From positions 1-9,794 of the forward strand of contig JAFYQA010000126.1 in assembly GCA_017547315.1 (NCBI GenBank): 9,794 bases of DNA, written 5' to 3'. Source of the stretch: Roseburia sp. GTDB taxonomy: Bacteria; Bacillota_A; Clostridia; Lachnospirales; Lachnospiraceae. Numbering within the stretch: the stretch's first letter is position 1; every line of letters starts with the position of its first letter. Below, piece after piece: positions 1 through 6,574 of the stretch. A program made the translations under genes and the position numbers. The notes beneath the pieces were generated by a model. It saw only the letters and a program-made list of their open reading frames with translations, was not told where the DNA came from and searched no databases.

Positions 1-99
1 AAGCTCTTTTACACTTATTTTTTCTAATGGTTTCTGTTTTCTCAGGTCGAAAAAAGCCTGTTTGATGCTTTGTCTGGTGCGTTCCGTTCGTAAGTCCAT
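1..99 (-). CDS. TetR/AcrR-family transcriptional regulator, N-terminal fragment (cut by window edge)
   Basis: Reading the minus strand from an ATG at 99 gives 33 uninterrupted codons to the window edge. The product begins MDLRTERTRQSIKQAFFDL and continues through RKQKPLEKISVKEL. This is the standard N-terminus of TetR-type regulators: a basic T-R-x-x-I first helix, an 'F-x-x-L' segment, then K-P-L-E-K-I-x-V-K-x-L entering the helix-turn-helix. A ribosome binding site (AGAGG, minus strand, 108-104) lies 4 nt upstream of the start. TetR proteins are dimeric repressors whose ligand-binding C-terminal domain decides the signal. That part is outside the window, so neither ligand nor targets can be inferred. 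The gene is divergent from glgB across a 185 bp spacer and probably represses itself. Control of glgB is possible but not shown. Confidence 0.85.
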   Translation of the reverse strand, partial: MDLRTERTRQSIKQAFFDLRKQKPLEKISVKEL

Positions 100-137
100 A
101 GTACCTCTTTTTCGTCAATTTTTAAAAAGTGTTGTTT

Positions 138-143
138 ATTATA
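138..143 (-). promoter_or_regulatory. Extended -10 promoter element of the tetR-type gene
   Basis: On the minus strand the sequence TGGTATAAT contains a perfect TATAAT (positions 143-138) preceded by a TGn extension. It sits about 38 bp upstream of the regulator's ATG. There is no good -35 hexamer at 17 bp, which fits an extended -10 promoter. Confidence 0.55.
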
Positions 144-164
144 CCAATAAATAAAATTGTTGGT
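143..164. promoter_or_regulatory. Imperfect 22 bp palindrome, candidate TetR operator
   Basis: The outer arms ACCAA (143-147) and TTGGT (160-164) are exact inverted repeats. Inside them 3 further pairs match, giving 8 of 11 symmetric positions. Its left end overlaps the -10 element of the regulator and it covers that promoter's spacer, the usual place for an autorepressing TetR dimer. A shorter inverted repeat, GTGG/CCAC (163-166/173-176), overlaps its right end. Confidence 0.35.
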
Positions 165-284
165 GGCATTGTCCACTGAAATTTGTTATTGTTATTTTAG
201 AATAAAAAACGAGGGTAGTCAATTAAATGATTGGTGTCGAGAAAATGAAATGTAGTAGTCGAATAAGATTAAGGGAGTAAAAAG

Positions 285-2102
285 ATGGATTTGCAAAAGT
301 ACTATCGTGGTGAAGCGGTAGATATATATGAATATTTAGGATGCCATATGACTGAGTTTGGGGCAGTTTTCCGTGTGTTTGCTCCAGCGGCAGTGGGCGT
401 TTCTCTGACAGGAGAATTTAATGGTTGGCAAGATACCCCTATGCACAAAGTCTACGACGGGAACTTTTGGGAATGTTATGTAGATGGTGTGTGGGAAGGC
501 ATGATGTACAAGTATCGCATTCACCGTAGAGATGGACTGACGGTGGATCATTGTGACCCTTATGGTTTTGGAATGGAATTGCGACCAAATTGGGCATCGG
601 TTGTGCGAAATATGAACAATTATCAGTTCCGAGATGAGAGCTGGATGAAAAAACGTACGGATTGCAAGGATAAGCCACTTAATATTTACGAAGTGCATCT
701 GGGTTCCTGGAAGTTAAAACCACAGAGCGATGGACAGCAGGATGAGGAAGATATTGCATATCGTTGGTACAATTATCCGGAGATTGCCAGACAGTTAATT
801 CCATATATCAAAGAAAAAGGATATACACATGTAGAGGTGATGCCGTTAGCGGAACATCCTTCGGATAATTCATGGGGCTATCAGTGTACCGGTTTTTATA
901 GCCCGACTTCCCGCTATGGTACGGTTAATCAGTTAAGAGAAATGATAGATCTTTTTCATCAGAGTGATATCGGTGTGATTTTAGACTTTGTTCCGGTACA
1001 TTTTGCGATAGATGGATATGCATTGAATGAATTTGATGGTACAGCGTTATATGAATATCCACATTCTGATGTGGGACTTAGTGAATGGGGGAGCAGAAAT
1101 TTCATGCATTCTCGTGGCGAGGTGCAGAGTTTCCTACAGTCGAGTGCCTATTACTGGCTGAAAGAATATCATTTTGACGGTTTGCGTATTGATGCATTAA
1201 GTAATATTATTTACTGGCAAGGGAATAAGGCACGCGGTGTGAATGAAAATGCCGTACGTTTTATTCAGCATATGAATCGCACTATAAAAGAGCAGTATCC
1301 GGGTGTGATGCTCATCGCAGAAGATTCTACAGCTTATCCGGGCGTTACAAAACCGACATGGGAAGGCGGTTTGGGATTTGATTACAAATGGGACATGGGG
1401 TGGATGAATGATACATTAGACTATTTCCGTCTGCATCCTCATGATAGAAAAAATGCTTATCATAAGCTGACATTCTCCATGATGTATTACTATAGCGAGC
1501 GATTTTTATTGCCATTGTCACACGATGAAGTAGTACATGGAAAGGCGACTATTACGCAAAAAATGTATGGCGATTATGATGGTAAATTTCCGCAGGCAAG
1601 GGCACTTTACATGTATATGTTTGCTCACCCTGGTAAAAAATTGAATTTCATGGGAAATGAGATTGCACAGCTTAGGGAGTGGGATGAGAAAAAAGAATTA
1701 GACTGGAATCTTTTTAGCTATCCGATGCATGATTCATTCGCTCGCTTTATGTGCGACTTAAATAAGGTTTATGAAGGTTCTTCTGCACTGTGGGAACAAG
1801 ACTTTAGCGAGGATGGCTTTAAATGGATTGACTGCCATCAGGAAGAAGCATGCATCTATGTTATGGAACGTAGAAGCAAAAACCAGCGTGTGGTTGCGGT
1901 CTTTAATTTCTCAGATGAGGAGAAAACTTATCGATTAGAAGTAGAAAATGCAAAAGAACTTCGCTTATTGTTATCCAGTGATGCGGATATTTATAGTGGA
2001 AGAACACATTATGAATATGGGCAGATGTATAGGCTAGAACAGGGAGTTGTGGAACTTAAGTTATCTGCCTATTCAGGTATGTATTTTGAAGTGATAGTAT
2101 AA
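285..2102 (+). CDS. glgB: 1,4-alpha-glucan branching enzyme (GH13)
   Basis: This enzyme cuts alpha-1,4-glucan chains and re-attaches the piece through an alpha-1,6 link, making glycogen branches in the cytoplasm. At 605 aa it is at the short end for GlgB: it starts almost directly in the CBM48-like beta domain (about 22-105, with the LTGEFNGW motif). The GH13 barrel spans about 165-490 and an all-beta C-terminal domain about 505-605. The four GH13 motifs are visible: DFVPVHF (234-240), DGLRIDALSN (298-307, nucleophile Asp303), IAEDST (344-349, acid/base Glu346) and LSHDEVVHGK (411-420, Asp414). The WGYQCTGFYSPTSRYG stretch (197-212) is typical of branching enzymes rather than amylases. AAGGGAG sits 7 nt before the ATG. 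No other glg gene is in the window and a terminator follows, so it appears to be transcribed alone. Confidence 0.95.
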   Translation: MDLQKYYRGEAVDIYEYLGCHMTEFGAVFRVFAPAAVGVSLTGEFNGWQDTPMHKVYDGNFWECYVDGVWEGMMYKYRIHRRDGLTVDHCDPYGFGMELRPNWASVVRNMNNYQFRDESWMKKRTDCKDKPLNIYEVHLGSWKLKPQSDGQQDEEDIAYRWYNYPEIARQLIPYIKEKGYTHVEVMPLAEHPSDNSWGYQCTGFYSPTSRYGTVNQLREMIDLFHQSDIGVILDFVPVHFAIDGYALNEFDGTALYEYPHSDVGLSEWGSRNFMHSRGEVQSFLQSSAYYWLKEYHFDGLRIDALSNIIYWQGNKARGVNENAVRFIQHMNRTIKEQYPGVMLIAEDSTAYPGVTKPTWEGGLGFDYKWDMGWMNDTLDYFRLHPHDRKNAYHKLTFSMMYYYSERFLLPLSHDEVVHGKATITQKMYGDYDGKFPQARALYMYMFAHPGKKLNFMGNEIAQLREWDEKKELDWNLFSYPMHDSFARFMCDLNKVYEGSSALWEQDFSEDGFKWIDCHQEEACIYVMERRSKNQRVVAVFNFSDEEKTYRLEVENAKELRLLLSSDADIYSGRTHYEYGQMYRLEQGVVELKLSAYSGMYFEVIV

Positions 2103-2160
2103 TTCGCAGAGGATTAAAGAAGTATTCTTAAAAGTAGAACTAGAAAAAAGGTAGATATAT

Positions 2161-2169
2161 TGGTATGAT
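2161..2169 (+). promoter_or_regulatory. Possible extended -10 promoter for the glyoxalase-like gene
   Basis: TGGTATGAT combines a TGn extension with a 5/6 match to TATAAT. It is the only promoter-like motif I find between glgB and the next gene. A start about 7 nt downstream would fall inside the left arm of the following terminator hairpin, so such a transcript could not form the full hairpin. No -35 is visible and the call is weak. Confidence 0.2.
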
Positions 2170-2205
2170 ATTAAGTAGGATACAATCTATCCTACTTAAT
2201 TTTTA
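2170..2205 (+). terminator. Rho-independent terminator of glgB
   Basis: A perfect 13 bp stem (ATTAAGTAGGATA, 2170-2182, with its exact complement at 2188-2200) closes a 5 nt loop, CAATC, and runs into a T tract (TTTTTAG). It lies 68 bp after the glgB stop codon. Confidence 0.88.
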
Positions 2206-2253
2206 GTGTTCTTTAATTAGGAAATAAAGTAAGGACAATAGGAGGAAACGGTC

Positions 2254-2634
2254 ATGAATTTAACAAAAGTACATCACGTAGCGATTATTGGAACTAATTA
2301 CGAAGCATCCAAGCATTTTTATGTGGATTTACTCGGATTTGAAGTGATTCGGGAAATCTATCGAGAACATAGGGATGATTACAAAATAGACCTGCGTTTA
2401 GCAGATTGCGAATTAGAATTGTTCATCATAAAAAATGCACCAAAACGTCCGAGTTATCCGGAAGCGGCAGGATTACGCCACCTTGCATTTTATGTTGAAT
2501 CCGTTGACGCCACTGTAAAAGAATTAAATGCATTGGGCATCGAAACAGAGCCGGTTCGCATAGACGAAGTAACCGGAAAGAAGATGACCTTCTTCTCTGA
2601 TCCGGATGGACTACCACTTGAAATTCACGAATAG
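2254..2634 (+). CDS. gloA2: VOC-family glyoxalase I-like metalloprotein (YaeR/SMU1112c type)
   Basis: A 126 aa protein of the vicinal oxygen chelate superfamily, built from two beta-alpha-beta-beta-beta modules (about 5-57 and 72-124). Along its length it matches the E. coli YaeR pattern as I recall it: VHHVAII at the start, SKHFYVDLLGF, RPSYPEAAGLRHLAF in the middle and TFFSDPDGLPLEIHE at the end. The four likely metal ligands are present: His8, Glu55, His76 and Glu123. The family resembles lactoylglutathione lyase, which detoxifies methylglyoxal, but substrates of YaeR-type members are not established and many Clostridia lack glutathione, so glyoxalase activity is inference. AGGAGG stands 8 nt before the ATG. 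The gene stands between two terminators and is probably monocistronic. Confidence 0.9.
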   Translation: MNLTKVHHVAIIGTNYEASKHFYVDLLGFEVIREIYREHRDDYKIDLRLADCELELFIIKNAPKRPSYPEAAGLRHLAFYVESVDATVKELNALGIETEPVRIDEVTGKKMTFFSDPDGLPLEIHE

Positions 2635-2638
2635 AAGG

Positions 2639-2671
2639 AGGAGCAACTGAATTTTCCAGTTGCTCCTTTTG
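2639..2671 (+). terminator. Rho-independent terminator of the glyoxalase-like gene
   Basis: GGAGCAACTG (2640-2649) pairs exactly with CAGTTGCTCC (2657-2666) around a 7 nt loop, followed by TTTT. The stem begins only 5 bp after the stop codon. Confidence 0.9.
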
Positions 2672-2700
2672 AAATTAATTGTAAAATTTCACATAGTTAT

Positions 2701-2729
2701 TTGACATTTGAATATAATAGTAGTATCAT
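2701..2729 (+). promoter_or_regulatory. Sigma-A type promoter of the hemolysin III gene
   Basis: A perfect -35 hexamer TTGACA (2701-2706), a 17 bp spacer and a -10 hexamer TATCAT (2724-2729, 5/6). The predicted start near 2736 leaves an 85 nt untranslated leader. Two 8 bp inverted repeats overlap it: ATAGTTAT/ATAACTAT (2693-2700/2728-2735) and TTTGAATA/TATTCAAA (2707-2714/2745-2752). Confidence 0.7.
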
Positions 2730-2821
2730 AACTATAACAAATAGTATTCAAAACTACATGCGAAGTTAATAAAAGCTATATTAAAGTATGAAATAGGATG
2801 ATGTGAAGAGGGGGATGTTGA

Positions 2822-3472
2822 ATGCAGATAACGATTCGTGAACCGGGTAGTGCAATCACGCATTTTATTGGGATGATGATGGCGGTGATAGCAGCCATGC
2901 CACTTTTGGCGAAGGCCGGGATGACAGGGAGTATGACAACAGTAGCGGCCATGATGATTTTTGCCATGAGTATGGTGTGTTTGTACGGTGCCAGCACACT
3001 TTATCATTCGGTGAATGTAACCGGAAAAGTATTAAAAGTATTTAAAAAGATTGACCACATGATGATTTTTGTGCTGATAGCAGGTTCTTATACACCTGTC
3101 TGTATGTTGATTTTACGGCATGAACTGGGATATCCGCTGCTTGCGGCAGTCTGGGGGATTGCAGTGGCAGGTATTATAATCAAGTTTTTCTGGGTAACCT
3201 GCCCGAAATGGTTCTCTTCCGTAATCTACATTGCGATGGGATGGGTGTGTATCTTCGTTGTAAGAGAATTATTAGAGACATTACCGGTAGCAGCATTTCT
3301 CTGGCTCTTAGCAGGCGGTGTGCTCTATACGGTTGGTGGTGTCATTTATGCGTTAAAGTGTCCGATTTTTAACAATAAGCACAAGTGGTTTGGCAGTCAT
3401 GAAATTTTCCATGTGTTTGTCATGGCAGGAAGTATTTGTCATTTTATTTTTATGTATCATTATGTTTTATAA
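2822..3472 (+). CDS. Hemolysin III family (PAQR-type) integral membrane protein
   Basis: A 216 aa, very hydrophobic protein with about seven membrane segments, starting near residues 10-30, 39-59, 80-98, 106-124, 132-148, 155-178 and 194-214. The conserved HlyIII/PAQR metal-site pattern is complete: S-T-L-Y-H (58-62, His62), D-H (Asp78-His79) following the second segment, and H-E-I-F-H (193-197) at the last one. In the family these form a zinc site resembling that of alkaline ceramidases. Bacterial members have been linked to hemolysis and membrane homeostasis, but the reaction is not settled, so 'hemolysin' is only a family name here. GAGGGGG lies 7 nt before the ATG; an ATG at 2815 is out of frame. 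The gene has its own promoter and terminator. Confidence 0.92.
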   Translation: MQITIREPGSAITHFIGMMMAVIAAMPLLAKAGMTGSMTTVAAMMIFAMSMVCLYGASTLYHSVNVTGKVLKVFKKIDHMMIFVLIAGSYTPVCMLILRHELGYPLLAAVWGIAVAGIIIKFFWVTCPKWFSSVIYIAMGWVCIFVVRELLETLPVAAFLWLLAGGVLYTVGGVIYALKCPIFNNKHKWFGSHEIFHVFVMAGSICHFIFMYHYVL

Positions 3473-3492
3473 GAAAATGGGTAAAATAATGC

Positions 3493-3529
3493 AAAATCTC
3501 CAATCGTTTCTGGCGGTTGGAGATTTTTG
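3493..3529 (+). terminator. Rho-independent terminator of the hemolysin III gene
   Basis: AAATCTCCAATCG (3494-3506) pairs with CGGTTGGAGATTT (3514-3526), including one G-T pair, around a 7 nt loop, and runs into TTTT. It begins about 20 bp after the stop codon. Confidence 0.9.
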
Positions 3530-3553
3530 TGTCTTTCCTAAGTACATAAAAAA

Positions 3554-3562
3554 TGGTACAAT
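3554..3562 (+). promoter_or_regulatory. Extended -10 promoter of the yfcE-mecA block
   Basis: TGGTACAAT holds a TGn extension and a 5/6 TATAAT match, 31 bp before the yfcE ATG and just downstream of the previous terminator. There is no good -35. It is the best candidate start for the five-gene block. Confidence 0.45.
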
Positions 3563-3579
3563 AATGATGAATAACTATG

Positions 3580-3584
3580 AGGAG
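3580..3584 (+). promoter_or_regulatory. Ribosome binding site fixing the yfcE start
   Basis: AGGAG sits 9 nt before the ATG at 3594. The open frame extends back to 3390, but that extension runs through the preceding gene's end and terminator, so this site decides the start. Confidence 0.8.
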
Positions 3585-3593
3585 TATTTTTTT

Positions 3594-4139
3594 ATGAAAA
3601 TAATGATTGCATCGGACATTCATGGTTCGGCATTTTATTGTAGAGAATTATTGGCAGCATTTGAAAGAGAAGAAGCGGACAAACTATTGTTATTAGGTGA
3701 TGTATTATATCATGGTCCGCGTAATGATTTACCGAAGGAATATGCACCGAAGGAGGTCATTGCCTTATTGAATGCGATGAAAAATAGAATTTTTTGTGTC
3801 AGAGGCAATTGTGACACGGAAGTAGATCAGATGGTATTAGAGTTTCCGATTTTAGCGGATTATTGTATTTTACCGGTAGGAGAACGCATGATATATGCTA
3901 CCCATGGTCATGTTCATAACGTGGCCTCTTTACCACCATTGCAGGCAGGAGATATATTATTACACGGACATACGCACGTTCCGGCGTGGACAGAATTTGG
4001 AACAAATAATCTGTATTTGAATCCAGGATCTGTGTCTATTCCAAAAGAAGGCAGTGCACATGGATACATGGTATTAGAGGATAATAGAGTGACATGGAAG
4101 AATCTGTCAGGGGAAGTATATCACGAGATGGAGCTGTAA
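3594..4139 (+). CDS. yfcE: YfcE-family metallophosphodiesterase
   Basis: A 181 aa calcineurin-like phosphoesterase, close to the length of E. coli YfcE (184 aa). It carries the metal-site motifs in order: S-D-I-H-G (Asp8, His10), G-D-V-L (Asp36), G-N-C-D (Asn72), T-H-G-H (His104) and H-G-H-T-H (His126, His128). Stretches such as DVLYHGPRN, RGNCDTEVDQM and LNPGSVSIPK match the YfcE subfamily, which hydrolyses artificial phosphodiesters with manganese in vitro; its natural substrate is unknown. It is cytosolic, with no signal peptide. The start at 3594 is chosen because codons before it have no homology, cross a terminator, and because AGGAG precedes this ATG. The mecA gene follows after 46 bp without a visible terminator, so the two are probably co-transcribed. 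Confidence 0.93.
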   Translation: MKIMIASDIHGSAFYCRELLAAFEREEADKLLLLGDVLYHGPRNDLPKEYAPKEVIALLNAMKNRIFCVRGNCDTEVDQMVLEFPILADYCILPVGERMIYATHGHVHNVASLPPLQAGDILLHGHTHVPAWTEFGTNNLYLNPGSVSIPKEGSAHGYMVLEDNRVTWKNLSGEVYHEMEL

Positions 4140-4185
4140 GATTATAGGATTAAAACGGATAGAGGGACGATAAAAAGGGATTTAT

Positions 4186-4896
4186 ATGGATATCAAAAGA
4201 TTAAATGACAATCAGATTCGTTGTGCTTTAACTGAAGCAGAGATTGAGGAGATGGGTTTTAGCATTGACGACATTATAGGAAACGGTGAGATTACGCAGA
4301 AGTTTATGCGTGTTGTATTAGAAAAAGTAGAAGAGCAGGAAGCGATTGACGTGGAGCTGCTTTCGCCGATGGTACGTGCAGAATTACTGCCGGATCATAG
4401 CATGGCGATTACGTTTGGCGGCATCACGGAAGAAGAGAAAAAGGGCATGTTCGGTAAGATTCTTGAGATGATGAATCAGATGGCTGGCAAGACGGAAAAG
4501 GCAGAAGATAGTAGTTGTCCGGGATGTGAAGGATGTGCAGACAAGGCAGAGGAAGCATTTGAGCAGAAGTTAGAAGATGCGGACGAAGAAGAAAGTTTTT
4601 CACAAGCGACACCATTAGCATTGGCATGCGAGCACATTGATGATGCAGTACGTATGAGTAAATTATTTGCTGGAAAAGAGAAGGTGCCACAGAGTTCTTT
4701 GTATAAGATGGATGAAAAGTATTATTTAATCATGGATTTTAAAGGTTTTTCGAAACAGGAGATAAAACCATTAGCGTTTATGGCGGTAGAGTATGAGAAT
4801 GCTCGTGTCGCAGTGCCGGCAGGTATCGCCTACATCAAGGAACATGGAAAATGTATTTTGGCACAGGATGCCATCTGTGATTTGGTACAGTTATAA
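4186..4896 (+). CDS. mecA: MecA-family adaptor protein for ClpC-type proteolysis
   Basis: A 236 aa protein with the MecA architecture. The N-terminal substrate-binding domain (about 1-80) begins MDIKRLNDNQIRCALTEAEI. An acidic, low-complexity linker follows (about 81-140). The C-terminal domain (about 143-236, with L-Y-K-M-D-E-K-Y-Y-L-I-M-D-F and the A-V-E-Y-E segment) binds ClpC in Bacillus. In Bacillus MecA delivers proteins such as the competence regulator ComK to ClpCP; the clients here are unknown. The odd feature is a C-P-G-C-E-G-C cluster at 111-117 in the linker, which the Bacillus proteins I know lack. AAGGGA lies 5 nt before the ATG. The gene sits 46 bp after yfcE and 42 bp before the AEC carrier in the same direction. 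Confidence 0.85.
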   Translation: MDIKRLNDNQIRCALTEAEIEEMGFSIDDIIGNGEITQKFMRVVLEKVEEQEAIDVELLSPMVRAELLPDHSMAITFGGITEEEKKGMFGKILEMMNQMAGKTEKAEDSSCPGCEGCADKAEEAFEQKLEDADEEESFSQATPLALACEHIDDAVRMSKLFAGKEKVPQSSLYKMDEKYYLIMDFKGFSKQEIKPLAFMAVEYENARVAVPAGIAYIKEHGKCILAQDAICDLVQL

Positions 4897-4938
4897 GTAA
4901 TAGGAAGGAACTGAATAATTACGTATGGAGAATGTGAG

Positions 4939-6018
4939 ATGGATATAGGAGTTATTTTTGGACAGATGTTAGTCCTTCTTGCTATGATGGCAGTGGGATA
5001 TTTTAGTTACAAGAAAAGCTGGGTGACCGATGATACAGCGGGACATTTATCGAAACTGGTAGTAAATATCTTTAATCCGATTCTGGTAGTGAATGGTGTT
5101 TTGGGACAGAATAGTGTAGCCGCTGGGGCGAATATTGGATGGAATATTTTTTTCATAGTGCTCTATTTTGTATTATTGTTAATAGCAGGAATTTTTTTGC
5201 CGGTGGTGTTGCGTCCGGAGAATGGACATAAAAATATTTACCGTCTGATGACGATTTTTTCGAATGTTGGATTTATGGGGATTCCGGTAATTAAAAGTAT
5301 TTTAGGTGATGAAGCGATGATATATGTGGCGTTTTACATTTTAGGCTATAATATCATGCTTTACACAGTCGGTATGTTTTTGGCGCAGAAGGCTGGCGAG
5401 GAAAAAGTCGGCACAGGAAGTTCTTATTTAGAAGCACTCGCAGCGAATACTGCGAACCGAATGGAAGAGATGACCGAGCAGCAGGCTATCCGCGAGGTTT
5501 TTTATCAGACAAAGAAAAGTGGTATAGCAGAATTTGTGAAACGTATGTTAAATCCAGGCGTGTTGGCAGCACTTTTTGCGGTGTTTATTTTTGCCACTGG
5601 TATGCAGATGCCGGGACCGATTGTTACATTCTGTGATTATATGGGAAATACCACAATTCCACTTTCAATGATTATGATTGGTATCTCTATGGCACAGGCG
5701 AATTTAAGGGAAGTGTTTACGGACTGGCGGATGTATGCGTTTATTGCACTTCGTATGATAGTATTTCCACTTGCGGTTATGGGCATTTTTAACGGTGTAT
5801 TAGGAAATCTGGCATCAGACGCAGTGATTACAGCATGGAATACGATGGATGCGAATGTATTTGGTGTATTTATGATCGAACTGGGGATGCCGGTCGGTAG
5901 TATTATCGTTATGTTGACGAGAGAAAGTGGCGGCGATGCGGATTACTGCACGAGAGGAGTGGTACTTAGTACATTAGCTTCGATTGTTACGATTCCTTTT
6001 ATTTGTGCATTCTTATAA
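4939..6018 (+). CDS. AEC (auxin efflux carrier) family transporter
   Basis: A 359 aa polytopic membrane protein with about ten helices in two five-helix halves (about 5-150 and 205-358). They are separated by a charged cytoplasmic loop (about 150-203). Family signatures include the N-P-I-L break (46-49), N-V-G-F-M-G-I-P-V (109-117), G-N-T-T-I-P-L-S-M-I-M-I-G (236-248) and a matching L-N-P-G-V-L-A-A-L (204-212) at the start of the second half. Bacterial AEC proteins carry organic acids such as malate or malonate; the substrate cannot be read from the sequence. GGAG is 8 nt before the ATG. It lies 42 bp after mecA, and an 87 bp spacer to the next gene holds no convincing terminator. Confidence 0.9.
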   Translation: MDIGVIFGQMLVLLAMMAVGYFSYKKSWVTDDTAGHLSKLVVNIFNPILVVNGVLGQNSVAAGANIGWNIFFIVLYFVLLLIAGIFLPVVLRPENGHKNIYRLMTIFSNVGFMGIPVIKSILGDEAMIYVAFYILGYNIMLYTVGMFLAQKAGEEKVGTGSSYLEALAANTANRMEEMTEQQAIREVFYQTKKSGIAEFVKRMLNPGVLAALFAVFIFATGMQMPGPIVTFCDYMGNTTIPLSMIMIGISMAQANLREVFTDWRMYAFIALRMIVFPLAVMGIFNGVLGNLASDAVITAWNTMDANVFGVFMIELGMPVGSIIVMLTRESGGDADYCTRGVVLSTLASIVTIPFICAFL

Positions 6019-6105
6019 TTGACTAGCGTGTTTTTTATTTGAATTATAGGTATATCAAATTTTGAAAAAATGTTTGGAAGTTGGGAATGAAACAGGAGTA
6101 CTGCG

Positions 6106-6558
6106 ATGTTGTATATAGGAATTGCAGCAGGGATTTTTATACTAGATTTTTTGATTAAAGGTTATGTAGATAAAAAGTATAGCAGAAAAGTACGGCATCC
6201 GAAATTTAATAATAAGGTCTTTATTGAGAAGTATTATAATAATGGTGCAATACTTAATTTTTTAGAAGAAAAACCGACAATACTGAAAGTTTTTCAGACG
6301 ATATTGTTACTGGCAGTTTGTGTATGGCTTTATTTTTCCGTGCGCAGGGATGGCGGGAGAGTCAGCAACACCGGATTGGCGTTTTTAATAGGTGGTGGAG
6401 CAAGTAATTTGTTTGACCGCTATACGAAGGGCCATGTGGTGGATTATATAGGATTTTCTGTTGGACCGAAATGGTTCCGCCGGATTGTTTTTAATGTATC
6501 AGATTTTTTTATATTTATTGGCAGTGTACTGCTTGTAATTGGACAAAAGAATACATAA
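6106..6558 (+). CDS. Signal peptidase II (LspA)-like membrane aspartyl protease
   Basis: A 150 aa protein with four predicted membrane helices (about 2-20, 58-78, 87-103, 126-146). LspA cuts the signal peptide from diacylated prolipoproteins at the outer face of the membrane. The polar residues expected for function are kept: Asp14 and Lys18 in I-L-D-F-L-I-K (usually D-Q-x-T-K), N-N-G-A-I (45-49), Asn101/Asp104/Arg105 in S-N-L-F-D-R, Asp113 in V-V-D-Y, and Asn130/Asp133 in F-N-V-S-D (usually F-N-x-A-D). The altered motifs suggest a divergent paralogue rather than the housekeeping enzyme, but the genome's other lspA cannot be seen. AGGAG is 7 nt upstream of the ATG. PAP2 follows after 16 bp, so the pair is almost certainly co-transcribed. 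Confidence 0.85.
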   Translation: MLYIGIAAGIFILDFLIKGYVDKKYSRKVRHPKFNNKVFIEKYYNNGAILNFLEEKPTILKVFQTILLLAVCVWLYFSVRRDGGRVSNTGLAFLIGGGASNLFDRYTKGHVVDYIGFSVGPKWFRRIVFNVSDFFIFIGSVLLVIGQKNT

Positions 6559-6574
6559 CGAAAGGAAATGAAAT

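Noticed and set aside
336..698. Minus-strand open frames inside glgB
   Set aside because: They lie opposite a well-conserved gene, have no ribosome binding site, and their products show no recognisable pattern.
2732..3007. Two minus-strand frames opposite the start of the hemolysin III gene
   Set aside because: They are shadows of the hydrophobic coding strand, and one runs through the promoter of the real gene.
3390..3593. In-frame extension of the yfcE reading frame upstream to 3390
   Set aside because: It overlaps the 3' end of the hemolysin III gene and reads straight through a strong terminator. The ATG at 3594 has a proper AGGAG and begins the conserved metallophosphatase motif.
4424..4690. 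Minus-strand frame opposite mecA
   Set aside because: Opposite a clear MecA-family gene; the product is low in complexity and resembles nothing.
6012..6050. Inverted repeat TATAATT/AATTATA after the AEC carrier as a terminator
   Set aside because: The stem is entirely A-T in its 7 bp core, the loop is 21 nt, and the T tract is inside the loop rather than after the stem.
6019..6050. TTGACT followed by TTATAG as a promoter for the LspA-like gene
   Set aside because: The spacing is 19 bp and the -10 match is poor, so it does not stand above background in this AT-rich spacer.
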